Positions 6,994 to 17,098 of a stretch of DNA of 64,000 bases are shown here, in pieces. Origin of the DNA: G963422565 sp963422565 (GTDB taxonomy: Bacteria > Pseudomonadota > Alphaproteobacteria > MPNO01). Every line of letters starts with the position of its first letter. The first letter of the stretch is position 1. Below the pieces are notes generated by a model. The model ran no database searches. It was not told the DNA's origin and was given only the letters and a program-made list of their open reading frames with translations. The stretch lies in contig OY730228.1 of NCBI GenBank assembly GCA_963422565.1, forward strand, positions 1 to 64,000. Reading direction: 5' to 3'. The translations under genes and the position numbers were made by a program.

Positions 6994-8042
6994 CCGCGGC
7001 GGGCTCCGCCGCGCCGGTGCGCGATACCGGGCGGGATGCCGCGGAGGGCGCGCTCCGCCCCCGGCGTTTCGCCGAGTTCGTCGGTCAGGCGGCGCTTCGC
7101 AGGAATCTGGGGGTGTTCGTCGAGGCGGCGCGCGGGCGCGACGAGCCGCTCGACCACACTTTGTTCCATGGCCCGCCGGGGCTCGGGAAAACCACCCTCG
7201 CATATATCGTGGCGCAGGAGCTGGGCGTCGGGTTTCGCGCCACCTCCGGACCGGTGCTGGCGCGGGCCGGCGATCTCGCCGCGGTGCTCACGAATCTCGA
7301 GCCGCGGGACGTGCTGTTCATCGACGAGGTCCACCGCCTTCATCCGGCGGTCGAGGAGATTCTCTACCCGGCAATGGAGGATTTTCAGCTCGATCTGATG
7401 ATCGGAGAGGGGCCGGCGGCGCGGGCGATCCGGATCGATCTCGCGAGGTTCACGCTGATCGCCGCGACGACCAGGGCCGGTCTGATCGCAACGCCGCTCC
7501 GCGACCGTTTCGGAATACCCCTCCGGCTCGACTTCTATTCGGTCGAGGAGCTGAAGGCCATCCTCGCCCGCAATGCCCGCCTGCTCGGAGTCGAGCTGAC
7601 GTCGGACGGCGCGGCCGAGATCGCGCGGCGCTCGCGCGGGACGCCGAGGATCGCCGGTCGTCTGCTGCGCAGAATGCGCGATTTCGCTGCGGTCGACGGC
7701 GCGGCGTGCATTGATGCCAGAACTGCCGACCAGGGGCTGCGGCGGCTCGATGTCGATGTCCGAGGGTTGGATGCCATGGATCGCCGCTTCCTGTCGACCA
7801 TCGCGCACGACTTCGGCGGCGGACCCGTCGGTGTCGAGACGCTGGCCGCGGCGCTCTCCGAACAGCGCGGCACGATCGAAGAGGTGATCGAGCCGTATCT
7901 GATCCAGCAGGGGCTGGTACAACGCACGTCGCGTGGCCGTATTCTGGGCGATGGCGGTTGGCGGCATCTGGGCCTTGCGGCCCCGGCGAGGGGGGGCCAG
8001 CTCGACATGCTGGACACGGCGGAGAGCCGGGACGAGGTTTAG
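6990..8042 (+). CDS. ruvB: Holliday junction ATPase RuvB
   Basis: 350 residues from GTG 6990. Hexameric AAA+ motor for branch migration. 'LRPRRFAEFVGQ' opens the conserved part; Walker A 'GPPGLGKTT' is at about residue 61, Walker B 'LFIDEVHRL' follows, then sensor 1 'AATTRAG' and the C-terminal winged helix ending 'EPYLIQQGLVQRTSRGR'. The 84-bp gap to tolQ has no room for ybgC, which usually separates ruvB from tolQ. Confidence 0.96.
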   Translation: MTAAGSAAPVRDTGRDAAEGALRPRRFAEFVGQAALRRNLGVFVEAARGRDEPLDHTLFHGPPGLGKTTLAYIVAQELGVGFRATSGPVLARAGDLAAVLTNLEPRDVLFIDEVHRLHPAVEEILYPAMEDFQLDLMIGEGPAARAIRIDLARFTLIAATTRAGLIATPLRDRFGIPLRLDFYSVEELKAILARNARLLGVELTSDGAAEIARRSRGTPRIAGRLLRRMRDFAAVDGAACIDARTADQGLRRLDVDVRGLDAMDRRFLSTIAHDFGGGPVGVETLAAALSEQRGTIEEVIEPYLIQQGLVQRTSRGRILGDGGWRHLGLAAPARGGQLDMLDTAESRDEV

Positions 8043-8126
8043 CGCTGAGTATCGCGCGGTCGTCGCAGGCGATCCGTGGCCGCGCCGGCCGACCGGGCGA
8101 TGGACGGGCGAGGAGAGAGACCGACC

Positions 8127-8846
8127 ATGCAGTTTCTGCAGACCGAAATCCTGAGTGGGTCAGCCTCGCACGACCTGTCCATGTGGGGATTGTTTCTGCA
8201 GGCCGATCTCCTAGTCAAGCTCGTGATGCTGCTGCTCGTCCTGGCGTCGTTCTGGTGCTGGGCGATCATCTTCGAGAAGACGTTCCGTCTCCGGCGCCTC
8301 AACCGTTTGGCGGTTCGGTTCGAGGAGGTGTTCTGGTCCGGAGCTTCGCTCGACGAGCTGTACGATCGGATCGGCGGGCACCCCGGCGACCCGATGTCGG
8401 CCGTGTTCGTCGCCGCCATGCGGGAATGGCGCCGGTCGACATCGGCCACCTTGCCCGAGGCCGAGGTCCGTTCGACGCTCGCCGGACGGATAGACCGGGT
8501 CATGGGCATAACGGTCGGACGCGAGCTCGATCACCTCGAACGCTACATGAATGTCCTCGCCTCGGTCGGCGCGACCGCGCCCTTCCTCGGACTGTTCGGC
8601 ACGGTATGGGGCATCATGAACAGCTTTCGGGCGATCGCCGTCACCAAGGACACGTCGCTCGCCGTCGTCGCCCCCGGAATCGCCGAAGCGCTCTTTGCAA
8701 CCGCGCTCGGGTTGATCGCGGCGATTCCCGCGGTCGTCGCCTATAACAAGCTGATCAACGACATCGCCCGCTATGCGGCGCGGCTGGACGCGTTCGCCGG
8801 CGAGTTTGCGGCGGTTCTGTCGCGGATCGCCGATACGCGGAGTTGA
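8127..8846 (+). CDS. tolQ: Tol-Pal system proton-channel subunit TolQ
   Basis: 239 residues, MotA/TolQ/ExbB family. With TolR it converts proton-motive force into motion that drives outer-membrane constriction at division. Three membrane helices are visible (about residues 30-55, and two near 'ASVGATAPFLGLFGTVWGIM' and 'EALFATALGLIAAIPAVVAYN'). ATG 8127 follows an AG-rich ribosome-binding site and starts the family N-terminus; an upstream in-frame ATG (8076) would add an unrelated segment. First gene of tolQRAB-pal-cpoB. Confidence 0.95.
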   Translation: MQFLQTEILSGSASHDLSMWGLFLQADLLVKLVMLLLVLASFWCWAIIFEKTFRLRRLNRLAVRFEEVFWSGASLDELYDRIGGHPGDPMSAVFVAAMREWRRSTSATLPEAEVRSTLAGRIDRVMGITVGRELDHLERYMNVLASVGATAPFLGLFGTVWGIMNSFRAIAVTKDTSLAVVAPGIAEALFATALGLIAAIPAVVAYNKLINDIARYAARLDAFAGEFAAVLSRIADTRS

Positions 8847-8848
8847 CC

Positions 8849-9331
8849 ATGGCGATTCATTTCGGCGGTCCGGGGCCTGCGCCGCCCCGCCGGCGCTTGC
8901 GCGCCCGTCGACCGATGAGCGAGATCAACGTCACGCCGATGGTCGACGTCATGCTGGTGCTCCTGGTGGTATTCATGATCACCGCCCCCTTGCTGACCGT
9001 CGGCGTGCCGGTCGATCTCCCCAAGACCGAGGCGGCGCGGATCGTCGGACAGGACGAACCGCTCGTGATTACCGTCCAGGGCGACGGCCGCTTGTATATT
9101 CAGGACAACGCGATCGAACTGTCCGGGTTGGGGCCGCGGCTCGAGGCCATCACCCGGAACCGCCGAGACGCGAGGATATTCGTGCGCGGCGACAGGACGG
9201 TCGCGTATGGGCGTGTGATGGAGGTGATGGGTGCGGTTAGTCGGGCGGGTTTCCGGCGCGTCGCCCTGATTACCGAGAGGCCGGCCGAGCGTGCCGAAGA
9301 AACGGCCGAACCGGCGCAAACGGGCCGCTGA
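8849..9331 (+). CDS. tolR: Tol-Pal system protein TolR
   Basis: 160 residues, ExbD/TolR family. 'MSEINVTPMVDVMLVLLVVF' contains the essential membrane aspartate of the single N-terminal transmembrane helix, followed by a periplasmic domain ('TKDE'-like equivalent 'GDRTVAYGRVMEVM', 'AGFRRVALITE'). A TTG at 8843 overlapping the tolQ stop would add two residues. Only 2 bp separate tolQ and the ATG used. Confidence 0.94.
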   Translation: MAIHFGGPGPAPPRRRLRARRPMSEINVTPMVDVMLVLLVVFMITAPLLTVGVPVDLPKTEAARIVGQDEPLVITVQGDGRLYIQDNAIELSGLGPRLEAITRNRRDARIFVRGDRTVAYGRVMEVMGAVSRAGFRRVALITERPAERAEETAEPAQTGR

Positions 9332-9335
9332 GGAC

Positions 9336-10319
9336 ATGCGCGACGGGATTCTTCTGTCGACGGGGCTGCATGTGGGCGCGATCGCGCTGGCGATCTCCGG
9401 CCTGCCCTCTTTCCTGATGGAGGAGAGGCGGGATGACGGATCGATCGTCGTCGAGATCGCGACGGTCGACAAACGCCGGTTGCCGACGGCAGAACCGCCG
9501 AAAGCCCCCGAACCGAAGCCTCCCGCAGTCCAACCGGAACCCGAGCCCGCGCCGCCGGAACCCGAGCCCGCGCCGCCGGAACCCGAGCCTGCACCGCCGG
9601 AACCCGAGCCCGCGCCGCCGGAACCCGAGCCTGCACCGTCGGAACCCGAGCCTGCACCGTCGGAACCCGAGCCCGCGCCGCCGGAACCCGAGCCCGCGCC
9701 GCCGGAACCCGAGCCCGCGCCGCCGGAACCCGAGCCTGCACCGCCGGAACCAAAGCCCGCGGCGGCCCAACCGGATCCTCCTCCTGTGCCGCCGCCAAGG
9801 CCTTCGCCGCCGAACCCCCCGCGCGCCAAGCCGCCGCCGGCCGCGCCTCGGGTCGATTCCCCGCGGCCGCGCCCCGACCCGCCGCCGTCCGAGTTGGCGT
9901 CCGTGCTCAAGAACCTCGCGCGCGAGAGGGCGAGCGCAGGTTCCGAGCCGGGCAAGCCGACGCAACCGATTCGTTCGATCGGGCGCGCGGCGCCGGGGCG
10001 GTCGAGGATTTCGGATGCGATCCTGATACGCAGTATCCGGAGGCAGATCGAGCCATGCTGGAACCCGCCCGTGGGCGCCCACGACGCTCATGAAATCAGC
10101 GTCTTGGTCAGGATAAGGCTGAATCCGGACGGGACTCTGGCGGGCCGCCCCTCGCTGGATTCGCGCGGAGACGACAGGCCCGCCTATCGGGCGGTGGCCG
10201 ACAGCGCGATCCGTGCCCTTCAGAACCCGCGTTGCAGTCCGCTCGATCTGCCCTATGATTCCTACCATGCTTGGCGCGATATTACGTTGAACTTCGATTT
10301 GAGGGATATGCTGCGGTGA
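9336..10319 (+). CDS. tolA: TolA-type protein with proline-rich linker
   Basis: 327 residues from ATG 9336; a GTG at 9291 would add 15 residues but overlap tolR and lacks a visible ribosome-binding site. One N-terminal membrane helix (about residues 5-25) is followed by a long periplasmic linker of ten PEPEPAP-type heptads instead of the Ala/Lys helix of enterobacterial TolA. The C-terminal globular domain has 'ILIRSIRRQIEPCWNPP' and 'VRIRLNPDGTL', typical of alphaproteobacterial TolA/TonB-type ends that contact TolB/Pal and porins. The stop overlaps the tolB GTG. Confidence 0.9.
   Translation: MRDGILLSTGLHVGAIALAISGLPSFLMEERRDDGSIVVEIATVDKRRLPTAEPPKAPEPKPPAVQPEPEPAPPEPEPAPPEPEPAPPEPEPAPPEPEPAPSEPEPAPSEPEPAPPEPEPAPPEPEPAPPEPEPAPPEPKPAAAQPDPPPVPPPRPSPPNPPRAKPPPAAPRVDSPRPRPDPPPSELASVLKNLARERASAGSEPGKPTQPIRSIGRAAPGRSRISDAILIRSIRRQIEPCWNPPVGAHDAHEISVLVRIRLNPDGTLAGRPSLDSRGDDRPAYRAVADSAIRALQNPRCSPLDLPYDSYHAWRDITLNFDLRDMLR
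9535..9744 (+). repeat. Ten tandem 21-bp repeats in tolA
   Basis: Unit CCGGAACCCGAGCCCGCGCC plus one G, encoding PEPEPAP; copies 6 and 7 begin with TCG (Ser), and GCG/GCA and CCC/CCT variants mark sub-lineages. A degenerate eleventh copy follows. Unit length is a multiple of three, so copy changes keep the frame. Confidence 0.9.
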
Positions 10320-11674
10320 ACCTGCCGACGTTCCGTCGCGTCGCGGCCGCCCTGCTGGTCGGCTGGGGTGCCTGCGCGCTGGGCGTTCCCGAGGGCGCAC
10401 AGGCGCAACTCAGGGTAGACATCACGCGCGGTCATGTCGCGCCCCTGCCCGTTGCGATACCGGATTTCCACGGCTCCGACGATCGGGCGAGACGAATCGG
10501 CCGGGATATGGCCCAGGTCGTCGCCGACGATCTTCGGATCTCGGGTCTCTTCCGGACGATCGACAAGGCGGCGTTCATCGAATCGCCGTCCGACTTCGAC
10601 GTTCAGCCACGTTTCCCGGACTGGAGAGTGATCAACGCGCAGGCGCTGATCAGCGGCCATGTGGGGTTTGCGTCCGATGGGTCCGACAAGGAGCTGATCC
10701 GGGTCCGCTTCCGGCTTTGGGACGTCATCGCGAGCCGGCAGCTCCTGGGGCTCGCTTTGGCGACAGATTCCGACAACTGGAGGCGGATCGCCCACCGAAT
10801 CGCCGATCAGGTCTACGAGCGAATCACCGGGGAGGGCGGTTATTTCGACACACGAATCGCGTATATCGCCGAATCTGGTCCGGCCGACGAACGCAGGAAA
10901 CGCTTGGCGATCATGGACCAGGACGGCGCGAATAACCGCTACCTGACCGATGGGGCGAACTTGGTTCTGACTCCGCGCTTTTCGCCAACGGATCAAACCA
11001 TCACGTTCTTGTCCTACGCGAACGAGGCCCCGCAGATCCGCCTATTCGACATCGAGAAAGGGCGGCAGAGCGTCCTCGGCGACTTCCCGGGCATGACCTT
11101 CGCGCCCCGCTTTTCGCCGGACGGCAAAAGTCTGGCGATGTCGATGTCCCGGGAAGGAAATTCCGATATATATCTGATGGATGTCGGGTCCCGCGCGGTC
11201 GTCCGGCTGACCCGGCACCCCGCCATCGACACCTCGCCTTCGCTGTCCCCCAACGCGGCGAATATGGTTTTCAACTCCGATCGCGGCGGCGACCAGCAGC
11301 TCTATGTCATGGACATTGGGACCCGTGACGTGCGGAGGATCAGCCAGGGTCCGGGCCGCTATGCGACGCCCGTCTGGTCGCCGCGCGGCGACCTGATCGC
11401 CTTTACCAAGCTCCGCGACGGCGAGTTTTCGATCGGGGTGATGCGGCCGGACGGCAGCGGAGAACGCATTCTGGTCGGCGAGTTTCTGGTGGAAGGTCCG
11501 ACCTGGTCTCCGAACGGAAGAAGTCTTCTTTATTTCAAGATGCCGCGACCGCGAGCCGGCCAGACGCGGGTCGGGCCGAAACTCTATGCGATCGACCTCA
11601 CCGGTTCCAACGAGCGTGTCGTCGCGACACCGGAAGACGCGTCGGATCCGGCATGGTCTCCTCTGCGGCGATGA
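10316..11674 (+). CDS. tolB: Tol-Pal system beta-propeller TolB
   Basis: 452 residues from GTG 10316 (GTGA overlap with tolA). A Sec signal peptide ('AAALLVGWGACALG...AQAQ') precedes the N-terminal alpha/beta domain ('IAIPDF'-like 'VAIPDFHG', 'VVADDLRISGLF') and the six-bladed propeller with repeated 'SPDGK/SPNG' blade motifs ('PRFSPDGKSLAMSMS', 'NSDIYLMD', 'SWSPNG' type). Periplasmic; binds Pal and TolA. Confidence 0.96.
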   Translation: MNLPTFRRVAAALLVGWGACALGVPEGAQAQLRVDITRGHVAPLPVAIPDFHGSDDRARRIGRDMAQVVADDLRISGLFRTIDKAAFIESPSDFDVQPRFPDWRVINAQALISGHVGFASDGSDKELIRVRFRLWDVIASRQLLGLALATDSDNWRRIAHRIADQVYERITGEGGYFDTRIAYIAESGPADERRKRLAIMDQDGANNRYLTDGANLVLTPRFSPTDQTITFLSYANEAPQIRLFDIEKGRQSVLGDFPGMTFAPRFSPDGKSLAMSMSREGNSDIYLMDVGSRAVVRLTRHPAIDTSPSLSPNAANMVFNSDRGGDQQLYVMDIGTRDVRRISQGPGRYATPVWSPRGDLIAFTKLRDGEFSIGVMRPDGSGERILVGEFLVEGPTWSPNGRSLLYFKMPRPRAGQTRVGPKLYAIDLTGSNERVVATPEDASDPAWSPLRR

Positions 11675-11800
11675 GCGCGGCCCGGCACGGGGCGGTTCGC
11701 GCGGGGCGGCGGGTGCCCCATCCTGCGCTTCTGGCAACCCTGCCCCGGGAGATGCCGCCCCGGCGCGGCCGGCTCCCCGGACAACTCAAGGAGGTCTGAA

Positions 11801-12364
11801 ATGCCGATGCGGATCATGACTCTCGTCGTCATGGCGACCCTCGTCTCGGCCTGTGGGTCGCGGCCGCAACCGGAACCCGTGGCCGATTCGGCGCAGGGCG
11901 CCGTCGCGGACGAGCCCGCGCCGTCCGAAGGTTTGTCCGAGGCCGTCGTCGCGACGAACGCGATCGAGGCTCCGCAGCTGGCTCCCGGCTCCGTCGACGA
12001 CTTCGAGATCAATGTCGGCGATCGCGTGCTGTTCGAAACCGACCGTTACGACCTGTCTCCGGAGGCCCGGGGGATACTCGAAAACCAGGCGTTGTGGCTC
12101 AACCGGTATCCGCAGCTGTCGGCGACGATCTCAGGCCACGCGGACGAGCGCGGCACCCGCGAATACAACCTCGCGCTCGGCGCACGCCGCGCGGCCGCGG
12201 TCCGCAACTATCTGATCGCGCTCGGCGTCGCCCCAGACCGGCTCAAGACGGTAAGCTACGGCAAGGAGCGCCCGGTAGATCCGCGGTCGATCGCTGACGC
12301 CTGGGCCGCGAACCGGCGCGGGGTGACCCAGGTCGAGGGGACGCATGCGGCCCGGGCGAACTGA
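11801..12364 (+). CDS. pal: Peptidoglycan-associated lipoprotein Pal
   Basis: 187 residues. The lipobox 'LVSAC' puts the lipidated cysteine at C18. The OmpA-like peptidoglycan-binding domain has 'DRVLFETDRYDLSPEAR', 'ISGHADERGTREYNLALGARRAAAV' and 'VSYGKERPV'. Pal anchors the outer membrane to peptidoglycan and is recycled by the Tol machine. A strong AGGAGG lies 7 nt before the ATG. 126 bp separate it from tolB. Confidence 0.96.
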   Translation: MPMRIMTLVVMATLVSACGSRPQPEPVADSAQGAVADEPAPSEGLSEAVVATNAIEAPQLAPGSVDDFEINVGDRVLFETDRYDLSPEARGILENQALWLNRYPQLSATISGHADERGTREYNLALGARRAAAVRNYLIALGVAPDRLKTVSYGKERPVDPRSIADAWAANRRGVTQVEGTHAARAN

Positions 12365-12409
12365 CCGGGGCGCAGCTCCGTCGCGACGGAGAGGGAGGTC
12401 GGAATCGGG

Positions 12410-13279
12410 ATGACGAGAGGGACCTTCGCCGACCGCTCTCGCTTCGGTCCGCCGGTGGCGGCGTCTTTGGTCTGCCTGGCCTGGATGTCCGGGGCTTTCG
12501 CACAGGGTTCGGCCCTTCGGCCCCCTGCGGTGGCGGCGAAGCCGCACCCTGCGGTGGTGGCTATGCAGCTGCGGCTGAACGCGCTCGAGCGCGTGATCCA
12601 GCGGTTGGAGAGGCGGATCGAGTCGCTGGAAATCGCCGCGCGGCGCGACCCGGGCCGGCGCGTCGGCGCGTTGGATCGACTCGACCGGCGCGTGCAGAAG
12701 CTGGAAAACCGGCTCCCGCCGTCCTCCGTGCCGTCTTCTTCGGCGTCGTCGTCCTCGACATATGTCGGCGGTACGACGGTGCCCGATGCGCCTCCGAGGC
12801 CGCTCGGCACGCTGACTCGGCCGCGGTCGGGAGGCGGAGCCGGCGCGCTCTCCGAAGCGATCTCCGACGGCGTTTCCGCGGCCGCGTCGGCGGATGCCCG
12901 GGCGCGTTACGACCGCGCGCTTTCCTTGCTCCGCGACGAGCAGGACCTCCAGCAGGCCGAGGCCGCCTTTCAGGGCTTTATCGATACCCACCCGTCGCAT
13001 GAGCTGGCCGGGAACGCATATTTCTGGTTGGGGCGAACCTATTTCATCGGTGGGAAGCTGCAGGAGGCTCTGTACGCGTTCAGCGACGGCTATTCGAACC
13101 ATCCGGACAGTCAGAAGGCTGTGGAAACCCTGTACAATCTGGGTCTGTCGCTCGCCGCGCTCGGAAAATCGAAAGAGGCCTGCACGGCCTTTCGGACGTG
13201 GATCGAAAAGTTCCCCGATGCGGAGACCAGGCTGAAGGACGGCGTCGCCCGCCAGCAGACGCGCAACAAGTGCCGTTGA
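12410..13279 (+). CDS. cpoB: Cell division coordinator CpoB (YbgF)
   Basis: 289 residues. A signal peptide (ending near 'GAFAQG') is followed by a coiled coil (RLNALERVIQRLERRIESLE), a Ser/Pro-rich spacer, and three TPR-like units ('ARYDRALSLLRDEQDLQQAEAAFQGF', 'GNAYFWLGRTYF', 'ETLYNLGLSLAALG'). In other bacteria CpoB links Tol energy to penicillin-binding protein 1B at constriction. It closes the tol-pal operon. Confidence 0.93.
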   Translation: MTRGTFADRSRFGPPVAASLVCLAWMSGAFAQGSALRPPAVAAKPHPAVVAMQLRLNALERVIQRLERRIESLEIAARRDPGRRVGALDRLDRRVQKLENRLPPSSVPSSSASSSSTYVGGTTVPDAPPRPLGTLTRPRSGGGAGALSEAISDGVSAAASADARARYDRALSLLRDEQDLQQAEAAFQGFIDTHPSHELAGNAYFWLGRTYFIGGKLQEALYAFSDGYSNHPDSQKAVETLYNLGLSLAALGKSKEACTAFRTWIEKFPDAETRLKDGVARQQTRNKCR

Positions 13280-13302
13280 GCGCCTCGCGGGCAGACGGCG
13301 GC

Positions 13303-14613
13303 ATGTCCCCGCCGGACGATGCCGAATTCGCGCTCTCGATGACGAGGCTGGGGCCGTTCGAGCCGGCTCCGCATTTGGCGGCCGCGATCTCCGGCGGCTC
13401 GGACAGCTTGGCGCTGGCCCTTCTCGCCGCCGCGTGGGTGCGCGCGGCGGGTGGTCGATTGACGGCGCTCGTCGTCGATCACCGCCTGCGTTCCGGGTCG
13501 GGCGCGGAGGCGCGGCGCACCGCCGGGCTGTTGAAGGATCGGGGGATCGAGCCGGTCATCCTCACCCGGTGCGGTCCGGCACCGGAGACCGCGATCGAAG
13601 AGGCGGCACGAGAGGCTCGCTACCGCTTGCTCGGCGGTTGGTGCCGGGCGCATCGCGTGCTCCATCTTCTGGTCGGCCACACGCGCGAGGATCGGGCGGA
13701 GACGTTGCTGCTGCGCCTCTCCTCCGGGACTGGGGTGGACGGTCTGGCGGCGATGCCCGCGGTGCAGGAGACATCCTGGGGCCGCGTGCTGCGGCCGCTC
13801 CTGCCGGTCGCGCGCGACCGGCTCCGGGCGCTGCTGCGCCGGCGCGGGATCGACTGGCTCGACGATCCTCACAACAGCGATCCGGCCTTCGCCCGTCCGC
13901 GGCTGCGCCGCTGCGCCGAAGTCCTGGCCGGGGAGGGGCTGACCGCCGCCCGGTTGTCGAGGACCGCCGCCCGTATCGGCGAGGCGCGCGCGGTGCTCGA
14001 AAGCGCGACCGCCTCCTTCCTCGCCGCGGCAGCGCTGATCCATCCCTGCGGATTCGTTCGGCTCGACCGCCGCGCGTTGGGCGAGGCGCCGCCGGACACC
14101 GGGCGGCGCGCGCTGGAGCGCGTGATCCGGACGGTCGGTGGGGCGGCCTATGCGCCGAGGCGGGCGCGTCTCGAGCCGCTCTACGCGGCGCTCGCGGGGG
14201 CGGGAGAGATCGGGCCGCGAACGCTCGGCGGCTGCATCGTTCGGCCGGACCGCGATGCGATTCTGGTCGCGCGCGAGGCGACCGCCGATGCGGTGGCGGT
14301 CGCGGGCGGCGGTGAGCTTCTCTGGGACCGGCGCTTTCGGCTTCGCCTGTCGGCGTCGGCGGAGGGGCGCGGCGGGCTTCGCGTCGGCGCGCTCGGCCGG
14401 AAGGGATGGAACGACCTTCGCGGCGCACGGCCCGAACCGGACGTCCGACGCATTCCCGCCGTCGTGGGTCCGGGCCTGCCCGCGCTCTCCGATGCCTGCG
14501 GCCTCCTGGAGGTTCCCCATCTTGGTTACCGGCGGGTGCGGGAGGCGTTGGTCGAACGAATCCTGTTCGCGCCGGCGAATCCGGTCGCCGCAACCGAATT
14601 TGCGGTTGTCTAG
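13303..14613 (+). CDS. tilS: tRNA(Ile)-lysidine synthetase TilS
   Basis: 436 residues from ATG 13303; a TTG at 13276 overlapping the cpoB stop is an alternative start. TilS attaches lysine to C34 of tRNA-Ile(CAU). The PP-loop 'SGGSDSLAL' begins at residue 30, followed by 'VVDHRLR', 'HTREDRAETLLLRLSSGTG' and 'DDPHNSD'. The C-terminal half is diverged and Arg/Ala-rich, as usual for this family. It is followed by ftsH, a conserved order. Confidence 0.9.
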   Translation: MSPPDDAEFALSMTRLGPFEPAPHLAAAISGGSDSLALALLAAAWVRAAGGRLTALVVDHRLRSGSGAEARRTAGLLKDRGIEPVILTRCGPAPETAIEEAAREARYRLLGGWCRAHRVLHLLVGHTREDRAETLLLRLSSGTGVDGLAAMPAVQETSWGRVLRPLLPVARDRLRALLRRRGIDWLDDPHNSDPAFARPRLRRCAEVLAGEGLTAARLSRTAARIGEARAVLESATASFLAAAALIHPCGFVRLDRRALGEAPPDTGRRALERVIRTVGGAAYAPRRARLEPLYAALAGAGEIGPRTLGGCIVRPDRDAILVAREATADAVAVAGGGELLWDRRFRLRLSASAEGRGGLRVGALGRKGWNDLRGARPEPDVRRIPAVVGPGLPALSDACGLLEVPHLGYRRVREALVERILFAPANPVAATEFAVV

Positions 14614-14633
14614 GGTCGGTCGAGCATTATCTA
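14606..14633 (+). promoter_or_regulatory. Putative promoter of ftsH
   Basis: TTGTCT at 14606-14611 and TATCTA at 14628-14633 with a 16-bp spacer, 32 bp before the ftsH GTG. The -35 overlaps the last codons of tilS. Predicted by eye. Confidence 0.4.
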
Positions 14634-14665
14634 ATGGCTAGCATTCGGAGCGGAAAGTCGAAGTC

Positions 14666-16606
<1,941 letters not shown>

Positions 16607-16942
16607 GCCTCGGTCCCGGCCGCCTTGTGTTTCCGATAGTCACCGCCCCCGTGCTCCGGCAGCGACCGCCCCAAGAGACGACGCCATGGGCCGCCGCCTT
16701 CGATACCCTCACCATCGAGACGGTTGGTGCGAACACCGCCTTGATCGTCGCTCCGCTGCGCCTCTTCTGCTGGGCGGGACAGTGAACGCGCTCCCCGCCG
16801 CCGCCGCGCCTATCGTGCCGCGCTCGTCCGCCTCGATGCCGTTCTCGCCGGGCAGCGCCACCGTCATGGCGCACCCGATGTCTCGCGATCCCGCCCCGAT
16901 GCGCCACGTCATGCGCGATCACGAAACTCCACCCGCCCGTAA
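16607..16942 (+). other. Intergenic stretch without a supported gene
   Basis: About 340 bp between ftsH and the first folP-like codons. Short open frames exist on both strands, but none resembles a known protein or has a convincing ribosome-binding site. No clear terminator hairpin with a T-run was found. Confidence 0.5.
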
Positions 16943-17098
16943 AACCCCAACGAGTCACCACCGATAGCCGTCGGTACGGAATCTCAGCCGGACTGGAGCG
17001 CCGAGCTCCCGCGGGACTTTCCGTTCGACGGGGCTCCGCTGGACGCCCTCGCGATAGAGCCGTCCGGCCTGCTCGTCGGCGATGCGGCGGCGGCGGCG

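Noticed and set aside
9535..9744. Possible CRISPR-like array
   Set aside because: The repeats are contiguous with no spacers and encode an in-frame heptad in tolA.
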